Source: Hyphomicrobiales bacterium (GTDB taxonomy: Bacteria > Pseudomonadota > Alphaproteobacteria > Rhizobiales > Aestuariivirgaceae). From it: 6,823 bases of DNA. Position 1 is the first letter of the stretch, and the number at the start of each line of letters is the position of its first letter. The stretch covers positions 1 through 6,823 of the forward strand of contig JANYGE010000280.1 in assembly GCA_025362535.1 (NCBI GenBank). Reading direction: 5' to 3'. The notes under the pieces are model-generated. The model ran no database searches. It was not told the DNA's origin and was given only the letters and a program-made list of their open reading frames with translations. Shown here piece after piece: positions 1 to 5,198 of this stretch. Made by a program: the position numbers and the translations under genes.

Positions 1-2075
1 GTCGGAAAATCCCGTAAATTTTTTCCAGTATCAAACTCTCCCGCCACGCTGCGGCGGTGGAGCTCATCTATGGGCAAGCCCGGCTGCAGGCGCAGCAAGG
101 CTTTGAATGTCATTTGAGCGGTGGCGCGTGAATTGAACCCCGGTGTGTTCATCAAAGGGGCCGCACCCTTCACACCATTGCCACCACCCCAAGAGGATGA
201 TCCCATATTGCCGGTGCCCGCGCCGATACGCACACCTCCCGATTTGAAGATCGATGCCTTGGGCAGCAAAGTTGCTGCAGCGATCACTGCATCATATTGG
301 CCCTTGTCAGTCAGTGGCAGAATCTCAGCTTCTGTCGAGATATCTGGCAAATAGAAGAAGTGAATCTTTCCAGATTCGTAAGTTCTCGAATCTTGAGCCG
401 CGCCAAAATGGAACACGCCATTCTTGGATTCAATATAGGCTTTCACCTCTGTTGGATCAGGCTTGCCATCGGCAGCAAATTTCAATCCAATGAGATCACA
501 AATCAGAACCTTGTAAGTACGGTTGAGTTGAGCGCTCTTTGGTTGCGCGGCGAAAACAACGCCTTGTTTGGCAAGTTCTTCCTCAAGCACTAAAATTTTG
601 GCGCGGAGATAGGCATAGCGAATATTTTCCAGCAGAGCCACAATGTCTGAACTGGTGCGAATGCCGCCAATCCAGGCGCGGTAATCGCCGGGCGTGCCGG
701 GAAACGCATTGACATAACGCGCCACATCCAAGCCTGCTTCATAATCCCCATTGGGATGCGTCATCCCGTCATAAGCGAGCAATTGCTTCGAGCGTTGAAG
801 AATGCGGGCGTGAAGCTCTGCATCTTGAATGTCAGGGTCTTTGACCTTTAATAAAGTGACGGCCGTGCCGCGTCTTTCGGCATCGACCACACCAAGCTCA
901 AGCAGATCACTCGTGGAAATCCATTCATTAACGGCATCGCGGTTGCTGATGGCGCGGCGGTTGAGATTTTTAATATCACCCACGCGCTTTTGCATGGTGA
1001 GCAAACCAAATGTCGTTTCAGCGAGGGCGACATTAGAGAAGGTGTTGATCACACCACCAATCATCTTATCTGCGAGGGGATCATAGAAGGGACCGATATT
1101 GGTGGTGCGCTGGCCCGTGAGTGGTTTCTTGGCATCCACCGGAGCGGCAAGTTTAAATTGACGTGGAATGGCAAAGCCCGGAGCAAGCTGGTTTTGCTCA
1201 ATCATGGCCAAAGCTTGCGGCGTGAAGCTTGCGATATAGTAACCGGAAATCCCGCCAATGGCTTTTTGAAATGGGGTGAAGAAACAACATTTCTGCATCA
1301 GCTGTGCAATAATATCGTCACCCCAGGGCATGGCACCCAAGAGCGATGTTGCATCTAAAACGGCATGATGTTCAGTGGGATTGGCATCTAACCACGCAAG
1401 CAGGTTCAGAATATCTGATTTTGTGTAAGTGGTCGCACCTGTGGTTTCATGGCCGACGCCAAAAACCAATTTAATGCCCATGCTGGTAAGAGTTTCGGCA
1501 CTTGGAATATGGCCTTCTGTCGTAGCAAAATGCAGCCGCGCTTCATCGCCCCCTTTGGAGAGGCGCATCAACTCGACAATTTGCGCGCCCCAGGATTGCC
1601 GAAAAAACCCACCGGCTTTGGCCGTATCAGATTCAGGTTCTGGCGTATCAATATAAATATGCTGAGCGGGGTTTGCGGCAGAGATCAGATGCAATGCGCA
1701 AACCGTAAATCCAGAATGGCCGCCGCCCAAGCCCATAGCCATGCGGTGATTTTTGCCAAAGCCAAAGTAGCGATGGATTTCACGCATCATATCCAGAATG
1801 ATTTTATCGGCGGGATACCCACGATGCATGGAACGGCTGATTTCCGCTAAAGTGAAGGGGCCTCTATCACCACCCTTATCGTCGAGCTTGCGATAGGTTT
1901 TACCCAACCATTGTTCAAATTCGGCTCTGGTCTTTCTGCTTTCTTCATCATTGAGCGCGCCATCGGTAATCGGACCTACGCCGAAAAACGGGTTTGACGT
2001 TCGAACCGGTGGCCCAGCTTTGGTTAACTCCAGAGCGGTTTGACGTTGGGCGATCAACACTTCTTTGTTCAACAT
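1..2075 (-). CDS. Fusion protein, 5' part: SerC-like class V aminotransferase + SerA-like D-2-hydroxyacid dehydrogenase (partial, runs off left edge)
   Basis: The frame from the ATG at 2073-2075 stays open for 691 codons to the window edge, so the stop lies outside. Residues ~25-495 look like a complete phosphoserine-aminotransferase-type fold: GLGGGHSG (116-122) in the PLP phosphate-binding position, GHETTGATT (208-216), an aspartate for the pyridine nitrogen in VLDATSLLGA (D241), and a candidate Schiff-base lysine in FQKAIGG (K271), matching the QK of SerC. The C-terminal part (TPGDYRAWIGGIRTSSDI, 461-478) also matches SerC-type enzymes. From ~520 a second domain begins (YKVLICDLIG), with the hydroxyacid-dehydrogenase motif MNTPGFNSRATAQMTF at 642-657. 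Its NAD-binding and catalytic part would lie beyond the edge. In known serine synthesis, SerA then SerC act on 3-phosphoglycerate. A bifunctional role here is inference, and other 2-oxoacid substrates are possible. The ribosome site is weak (GGGA about 10 nt upstream). The domain calls are firm; the substrate is not. Confidence 0.85.
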   Translation of the reverse strand, partial: MLNKEVLIAQRQTALELTKAGPPVRTSNPFFGVGPITDGALNDEESRKTRAEFEQWLGKTYRKLDDKGGDRGPFTLAEISRSMHRGYPADKIILDMMREIHRYFGFGKNHRMAMGLGGGHSGFTVCALHLISAANPAQHIYIDTPEPESDTAKAGGFFRQSWGAQIVELMRLSKGGDEARLHFATTEGHIPSAETLTSMGIKLVFGVGHETTGATTYTKSDILNLLAWLDANPTEHHAVLDATSLLGAMPWGDDIIAQLMQKCCFFTPFQKAIGGISGYYIASFTPQALAMIEQNQLAPGFAIPRQFKLAAPVDAKKPLTGQRTTNIGPFYDPLADKMIGGVINTFSNVALAETTFGLLTMQKRVGDIKNLNRRAISNRDAVNEWISTSDLLELGVVDAERRGTAVTLLKVKDPDIQDAELHARILQRSKQLLAYDGMTHPNGDYEAGLDVARYVNAFPGTPGDYRAWIGGIRTSSDIVALLENIRYAYLRAKILVLEEELAKQGVVFAAQPKSAQLNRTYKVLICDLIGLKFAADGKPDPTEVKAYIESKNGVFHFGAAQDSRTYESGKIHFFYLPDISTEAEILPLTDKGQYDAVIAAATLLPKASIFKSGGVRIGAGTGNMGSSSWGGGNGVKGAAPLMNTPGFNSRATAQMTFKALLRLQPGLPIDELHRRSVAGEFDTGKNLRDFP

Positions 2076-2216
2076 GGCGGTCCCGTCCGAATGTGCAATT
2101 ACTTGCAACACAAGGCCTTGTTAGAGAGAACCGCGCATGTTCGGGATCGGCATCGCTACAGCCAGTTGCGACACCCCAGAAAATGAGGAACGCACTTCAC
2201 TCAAATCTGCCTCAGG
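2076..2216 (-). promoter_or_regulatory. Gap between dnaA and the fusion gene, with two palindromes
   Basis: This 141 bp gap has no convincing gene and no intrinsic terminator after dnaA, so read-through from dnaA into the fusion gene is possible. Just upstream of the fusion-gene start are two palindromes: TGCAA-TTAC-TTGCA at 2094-2107 and the perfect 12-mer ACAAGGCCTTGT at 2110-2121. Neither is followed by a T-run on the minus strand, so they look more like protein-binding sites than terminators. I saw no clear -35/-10 pair. An operator role is inferred only from symmetry and position. Confidence 0.35.
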
Positions 2217-3671
2217 TTATTGCTGCTCCACGAGACGAATGAGCATCGCTACTTCGCGGGCGAGTTTTTCGTCGCCTTTGATTTGCTCGTCGATTTTGCG
2301 AACCGCATGTAGCACGGTCGAATGATCGCGCCCACCAAAGCGCCGGCCAATTTCCGGCAGAGACCGTGCGGTTAATTTCTTGGCGAGATACATGCCAATC
2401 TGGCGCGGCATAACCACAGCGCGGGCCCGGCGCGGCGACAATAAATCCGTGCGACCCACATTATAATGGCGGCCCACGATTTTCAGAATATCATCGATCT
2501 TGATGCGGCCCAGATCAGCCGTGCCAGCCGCATCGCGCAGCACCATAGAGGCCAGATCAAGCGTGATCGGTGATTTGTTAAATTGCTGATAGGCCATAAT
2601 GCGGTTGAGAGCGCCTTCAAGTTCGCGGCCACCACCGGTGATCCGGTTGGCAATCAGCTCCAATATTTCTGGGGCAATGGCACCCGAGAGATCGCCATTC
2701 AACATTGCGTTATGGCGCATATCCAAAATCTTGCGGCGCTGGTCCAAATCAGGGGTTTCAATATCAATAACCAGGCCGCCCATCAAACGCGAGCGCATGC
2801 GTTGATCGATGGTATCAAGCTGGGCTGGAGGCACATCAGCAGCCACCACAACTTGGCGCTTAGAATCGACCAGAGAATTGAAAGCGTGGCAAAATTCCTG
2901 CTGGATGGCTTTGCCTTGTAAGAACTGAAAATCATCAATCAACAGCACATCAACCGATTGAAACTGATCCTTGAAGGCGAGCGTATCGCGCTGGCGGATG
3001 GCATGGATGAAGCCATACATAAAGCGCTCAGCCGTCAACATCAGCACTTTGCGGCCTGGTTGGGTCATGCGCACATGCTGAGCAACGGCATTGAGCAAAT
3101 GGGTTTTGCCCAGTCCTGCGGCGGAATGAATGAACAGCGGATTGAAGGTGAGGGCAGCGCCGCTCACAGCATTTGCAACGCGCATGGCTGCAGCATGGGC
3201 CAATTGATTTGATGAGCCCACAATGAAAGAGCCAAAGGTTTGGTTTTCATCATAATTATTGCCGCGTTCAGCGGTTAGAAAAGTTTGGATTTGCGCGGCA
3301 ACCGCACTGTTGCGCTCTGGCATCGCTACAGCTGGTCGCGGCTGATCAACAACGGCTTGACCATTGGCGCGCGAGACTTCGCCTTGAATGCGCACACGCA
3401 CTTGCACCGAGCTCAATGGACCAAATTCGCTTTCAGCAATTTTATGTAGCTTTGTGAGATAATGGTTTTCGATCCAGCTACGCAAGAACCGCGTGGGGAC
3501 CGATACAGTTAACATCCCAGCGGCACAATCTTCGGCATCCATGCGGCCAAACCAGCTATTATAAAGATCATCACCCAATTCAGCCTTTAAGCGCTGCGAA
3601 ATGCGCTGCCACTGGTCTTTTAATGGGCCATGCTTTGGAATATTCACCAAAGTCTGTGCTAGATTTGTCAT
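2217..3671 (-). CDS. dnaA: Chromosomal replication initiator protein DnaA
   Basis: This is a 484-residue DnaA. The protein binds DnaA boxes at the origin, uses ATP to form a helical oligomer, unwinds DNA and recruits the replicative helicase. Visible parts are domain I (~1-90, with LYNSWFGRM), a short domain II linker (~100-130), the AAA+ domain III, and the DNA-binding domain IV. Motifs: Walker A SAAGLGKT (183-190, K189), Walker B LLIDD (243-247), the arginine-finger box DQRMRSRL (289-296), sensor II GGGRELEGA (346-354), and the DnaA signature GRRFGGRDHSTVLHAV (442-457). I chose the ATG at 3669-3671 because AAGGCGG lies 7 nt upstream and DnaA homology begins there. The frame is open for 65 more codons upstream, but that stretch resembles nothing. 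The gene lies 3' of rpsT on the same strand but behind the rpsT terminator, so it probably has its own promoter in the long leader. Length is typical. Confidence 0.98.
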   Translation of the reverse strand: MTNLAQTLVNIPKHGPLKDQWQRISQRLKAELGDDLYNSWFGRMDAEDCAAGMLTVSVPTRFLRSWIENHYLTKLHKIAESEFGPLSSVQVRVRIQGEVSRANGQAVVDQPRPAVAMPERNSAVAAQIQTFLTAERGNNYDENQTFGSFIVGSSNQLAHAAAMRVANAVSGAALTFNPLFIHSAAGLGKTHLLNAVAQHVRMTQPGRKVLMLTAERFMYGFIHAIRQRDTLAFKDQFQSVDVLLIDDFQFLQGKAIQQEFCHAFNSLVDSKRQVVVAADVPPAQLDTIDQRMRSRLMGGLVIDIETPDLDQRRKILDMRHNAMLNGDLSGAIAPEILELIANRITGGGRELEGALNRIMAYQQFNKSPITLDLASMVLRDAAGTADLGRIKIDDILKIVGRHYNVGRTDLLSPRRARAVVMPRQIGMYLAKKLTARSLPEIGRRFGGRDHSTVLHAVRKIDEQIKGDEKLAREVAMLIRLVEQQ

Positions 3672-3678
3672 GTCGTTG

Positions 3679-3685
3679 CCGCCTT
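3679..3685 (-). promoter_or_regulatory. dnaA ribosome binding site
   Basis: On the minus strand AAGGCGG sits 7 nt before the ATG at 3671. It favours this start over the upstream in-frame ATG at 3866. Confidence 0.7.
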
Positions 3686-4007
3686 TTAATGTCTTCTCAC
3701 GTTTTCTCAACATCCATGCGGCCCCGCACAGATGTTTGCGTGTTTTATTATTACAATTATTCCCAAAGCAGTTCGCTTTGAGACACCACCCTTCAGCCCA
3801 AACTAAAAATCTTGACTCAACGTATAATTCTCCATCCGCTGAATCTGAGTTTTCAGCGTTACGCACTTAAAATTCTGACAGTTATACAGTTACAGAAACG
3901 CAGACTGCACACGTGCCCCCTGTTGATCTTGCCTTGGAGGCTGGTTTTCCGCAGTCCAAGACGTCAACTTGAAATTACGCTAGCGAAGGGGCTGGGCCTT
4001 AATCAAC

Positions 4008-4016
4008 ATGAATCAT
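4008..4016. repeat. 9-bp palindrome ATGANTCAT, copy 1
   Basis: ATGAATCAT is a perfect palindrome around one central base and contains a GANTC site. A second copy with the complementary central base lies at 4231-4239. Function is unknown. Confidence 0.4.
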
Positions 4017-4046
4017 CAAACGTTCCGTACACGGAGGAGAACAAAG

Positions 4047-4075
4047 ATTTTATGTGCGGCGGTGAATTGCCACAA
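4047..4075 (-). promoter_or_regulatory. Candidate dnaA promoter
   Basis: The minus strand reads TTGTGG (4070-4075), a 17 nt spacer, then TAAAAT (4047-4052). The -10 is 5/6 to consensus but the -35 only 3/6. A second candidate just upstream is TTGAGA (4115-4120), 16 nt, TAAAAC (4093-4098). Either would give a leader of roughly 370-420 nt before dnaA. Both are weak matches in AT-rich DNA. Confidence 0.3.
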
Positions 4076-4230
4076 TTGAATCTTAACTTATTGTTTTACA
4101 TAACTAAAATGTGTTCTCAAGAATACTAAAACCAATTAAAAAAGCAGCGCAACTTTGGGTTATTTTCAAATTTTTGTAACTCTTAAAAGGCTGCTTGCTA
4201 TCCGTAAATAATCCTAATCCTTTCAAGTGA

Positions 4231-4239
4231 ATGATTCAT
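4231..4239. repeat. 9-bp palindrome ATGANTCAT, copy 2
   Basis: ATGATTCAT is the reverse complement of the copy at 4008-4016. It lies 12 bp from the DnaA-box match at 4252. Function is unknown. Confidence 0.4.
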
Positions 4240-4251
4240 AAGCGCTATTTC

Positions 4252-4260
4252 TGTGCATAA
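4252..4260 (-). promoter_or_regulatory. DnaA box (TTATGCACA)
   Basis: The minus strand reads TTATGCACA, an exact match to the consensus TTATNCACA. It lies about 580 bp upstream of the dnaA start, close to the rpsT terminator. This fits autoregulation of dnaA or titration of DnaA. It is the only exact match I found in the gap, which argues against a classical multi-box origin. A weak 7/9 match, TTATACAGT, lies at 3882-3890. Confidence 0.5.
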
Positions 4261-4276
4261 CATTCAGTGTTCGGAC

Positions 4277-4310
4277 AAATAAAAACGCCGCTGAGAAGCT
4301 CAGCGGCGTT
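4277..4310 (-). terminator. rpsT intrinsic terminator
   Basis: The stem AACGCCGCTGAG / CTCAGCGGCGTT (4284-4295 with 4299-4310) has 12 perfect pairs around a 3 nt loop. On the minus strand it is followed by TTTATTT, which continues the terminal TT of the stem. It lies 36 bp beyond the rpsT stop codon. It should insulate rpsT from dnaA. Confidence 0.9.
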
Positions 4311-4319
4311 GAAACTTAA

Positions 4320-4336
4320 ATCATCTGCAAGATGAT
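4320..4336 (-). other. Small hairpin between the rpsT stop and its terminator
   Basis: ATCATCT-GCA-AGATGAT forms a perfect 7-bp stem with a 3 nt loop in the rpsT 3' UTR. The following minus-strand sequence is only moderately T-rich, so it is more likely a 3'-end stabiliser or auxiliary hairpin than an independent terminator. Confidence 0.5.
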
Positions 4337-4345
4337 CAGTGGCTA

Positions 4346-4612
4346 TTAGCCTTGCATCGCACGAACACGCAACGTGAGGCGTGAAACTTTGCGGGAAGCG
4401 GCATTCTTGTGCATGATGCCCTTTTGGGCCCCACGCATCACTTCAGGGGTTGCCACAGCAAGTGCTGCCACGGCATCGGCCTTAACGCCAGCAACGATGG
4501 CTTCTTCAACCTTGCGCACATGGGTGCGGATGCGGCTGGTGCGGTTCTTGTTTACTTCGGCACGGCGTGCTGATGCACGGGTGGCTTTCTTGGCTGAGGA
4601 GGTATTGGCCAT
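4346..4612 (-). CDS. rpsT: 30S ribosomal protein S20
   Basis: This 88-residue, highly basic protein has the usual S20 length. S20 binds 16S rRNA early in 30S assembly and stabilises the body of the subunit. It shows the classic S20 pattern: an N-terminal [17 protein letters not shown], a basic helical stretch with [19 protein letters not shown], and a C-terminal [19 protein letters not shown]. The ATG at 4610-4612 has AGGA about 9 nt upstream. The gene has a good promoter at 4678-4706, a hairpin plus T-tract in the leader, and a strong terminator, so it appears to be a single-gene transcription unit. dnaA follows on the same strand, an arrangement frequent in alphaproteobacteria. S20 is known to control its own synthesis in E. 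coli; whether the leader hairpin does so here is inference. Confidence 0.98.
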   Translation of the reverse strand: MANTSSAKKATRASARRAEVNKNRTSRIRTHVRKVEEAIVAGVKADAVAALAVATPEVMRGAQKGIMHKNAASRKVSRLTLRVRAMQG

Positions 4613-4633
4613 AAGAGTTCCTGATTTATAAAT

Positions 4634-4662
4634 AAAAATTGGTGCAGAGCTCTCTCTACACC
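4634..4662 (-). promoter_or_regulatory. Terminator-like hairpin in the rpsT leader (candidate attenuator)
   Basis: On the minus strand GGTGTAGAG-AGAG-CTCTGCACC forms a 9-bp stem (one G-U pair) with a 4 nt loop at 4641-4662. It is followed by AA and then TTTTT (4634-4638). It begins about 10 nt after the transcription start expected from the promoter at 4678-4706, and ends about 20 nt before the rpsT start codon. The shape is that of an intrinsic terminator placed inside the 5' UTR. Confidence 0.5.
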
Positions 4663-4677
4663 GTTTGCGATGGCGGG

Positions 4678-4706
4678 CTTATAGTTGGACAAATCCCTGC
4701 CGTCAA
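4678..4706 (-). promoter_or_regulatory. rpsT sigma70-type promoter
   Basis: The minus strand reads TTGACG (-35, 4701-4706), a 17 nt spacer, then TATAAG (-10, 4678-4683). Each box is 5/6 to consensus. Transcription should start near 4671, giving a leader of about 58 nt before rpsT. This is the best promoter match in the window and suits a highly expressed ribosomal protein gene. Confidence 0.75.
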
Positions 4707-4764
4707 TCACTAGGATTACTCATTTTCTATAAGGGTAGACTTGAGCTGGCGAATGCCTAGCAAA

Positions 4765-4775
4765 CACTTAAAGTG
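4765..4775. promoter_or_regulatory. Inverted repeat upstream of the cupin gene
   Basis: CACTT-A-AAGTG is a perfect 5-1-5 inverted repeat ending 29 bp before the cupin start codon at 4805. It could be an operator. The plus-strand promoter is unclear: TATAAG at 4728-4733 has no good -35 partner. Confidence 0.25.
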
Positions 4776-4794
4776 ATTTTAAATCAGATTCGCT

Positions 4795-4798
4795 GGAG
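4795..4798 (+). promoter_or_regulatory. Cupin ribosome binding site
   Basis: GGAG lies 6 nt before the ATG at 4805 and 9 nt before the ATG at 4808. It supports a start here and not at the GTG of the shifted frame at 4815. Confidence 0.6.
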
Positions 4799-4804
4799 AA
4801 ATGC

Positions 4805-5150
4805 ATGATGTATAGTGAAACACGGCCTTGGAGCTCATTCCATGTTTTGGATGAAAACCCCAGATTCTAAAGTCAAACACATTGTGGTGACCAGTGGTGG
4901 CAGGCTTTCCTTGCAAAGCCACAAGCACCGCAGCGAGCATTGGACGGTGGTGAATGGAAGTGCCACCGTCACGGTGAGTGATATCGTAAAGCCTATGACG
5001 CGTGGACAATCGATTGATATTCCATTCGGAGCAAAACACCGGCTCGAAAACCTCCACGAAGGCCTTGTGGAGATCATTGAAGTGCAGTTTGGTGATTATC
5101 TGGGTGAGGATGACATCATCCGCTATGATGATATCTACGCTCGCACCTAA
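4805..5150 (+). pseudogene. Frameshifted small cupin, phosphomannose isomerase type II (ManC/AlgA C-terminal) family
   Basis: The natural start is ATG at 4805 (or 4808) with GGAG upstream. It gives 21 residues including ETRPWSSFHVLDENPRF, the usual start of this family, and then stops at TAA 4868-4870. The continuation, KVKHIVVTSGGRLSLQ onward, lies one base downstream in frame from 4869 to the stop at 5148-5150. Removing one T at 4868 restores a 114-residue protein with no other stop. In that protein the metal-binding cupin motif is SHKHRSEHW (H39, H41, E44) with a later histidine in GAKHRLEN (H78). Relatives form the mannose-6-phosphate isomerase part of bifunctional enzymes, and short stand-alone versions exist whose function is unclear. 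The perfect downstream frame suggests a very recent mutation or a sequencing error. The gene diverges from rpsT and has its own terminator. Confidence 0.8.
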
Positions 5151-5168
5151 AAGTGCGATAAATGATTA

Positions 5169-5191
5169 GGGCCCCTGTTGGGGCCCTTTTT
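5169..5191 (+). terminator. Intrinsic terminator after the cupin gene
   Basis: GGGCCCC-TGTT-GGGGCCC (5169-5186) is a perfect 7-bp GC stem followed by TTTTT on the plus strand. It lies 18 bp past the cupin stop and 7 bp before the infC stop on the other strand. For the minus strand the following sequence is not T-rich, so it may end infC transcription only weakly. Confidence 0.85.
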
Positions 5192-5198
5192 CATTCGA

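Larger units (their letters stand above)
3672..4276 (-). promoter_or_regulatory. Long AT-rich dnaA upstream region (non-coding)
   Basis: About 605 bp between the rpsT terminator and dnaA hold no gene I can support. Short ORFs here lack recognisable sequence. The region contains one exact TTATNCACA match (4252-4260), GANTC sites starting at 3814, 3841, 4010, 4078 and 4233, two ATGANTCAT palindromes, a tandem CAGTTAYA pair at 3879-3894, and weak promoter candidates. GANTC is the methylation target of CcrM in many alphaproteobacteria, and in Caulobacter dnaA transcription responds to it (established). Applying this here is inference. Origin function is possible but weak: only one good DnaA box is present, and alphaproteobacterial origins are often elsewhere, near hemE. 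Confidence 0.5.

Noticed and set aside
2149..2162. 14-bp direct repeat GGCATCGCTACAGC, also at 3319-3332
   Set aside because: One such match in a window of this size is not surprising, and the second copy encodes part of the DnaA linker.
2124..2216. The dnaA frame stays open for 31 codons after its stop, which could suggest read-through
   Set aside because: A run of 31 sense codons is expected fairly often by chance, and the DnaA ending before the TAA is normal.
121..2325. Many plus-strand ORFs of 60-130 codons across the left third
   Set aside because: All lie opposite the continuous minus-strand fusion gene or dnaA and encode nothing recognisable; they are antisense shadows.
3812..3828. 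TTGACT followed by TATAAT on the plus strand
   Set aside because: The spacing is only 5 bp, far from the 16-18 needed for a sigma70 promoter, and no gene follows.
3672..3866. Upstream in-frame extension of dnaA to an ATG at 3866
   Set aside because: DnaA homology and a ribosome site both point to 3671; the extra 65 residues resemble no DnaA N-terminus.
3812..4129. 105-codon plus-strand ORF in the dnaA upstream region, including a 25-codon version from ATG 4052 with GGAGGA upstream
   Set aside because: No recognisable sequence, and the purine-rich stretch is about 13 nt from the ATG; chance is likely in AT-rich DNA.
3672..4283. The region as a replication origin, and CtrA sites (TTAA-N7-TTAA)
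   Set aside because: Only one exact DnaA box is present, no clear repeated AT-rich unwinding element is seen, and no full CtrA site was found by eye.
4779..5077. Minus-strand ORFs of 80-92 codons across the cupin gene
   Set aside because: They are antisense to the conserved cupin sequence, with no recognisable product.
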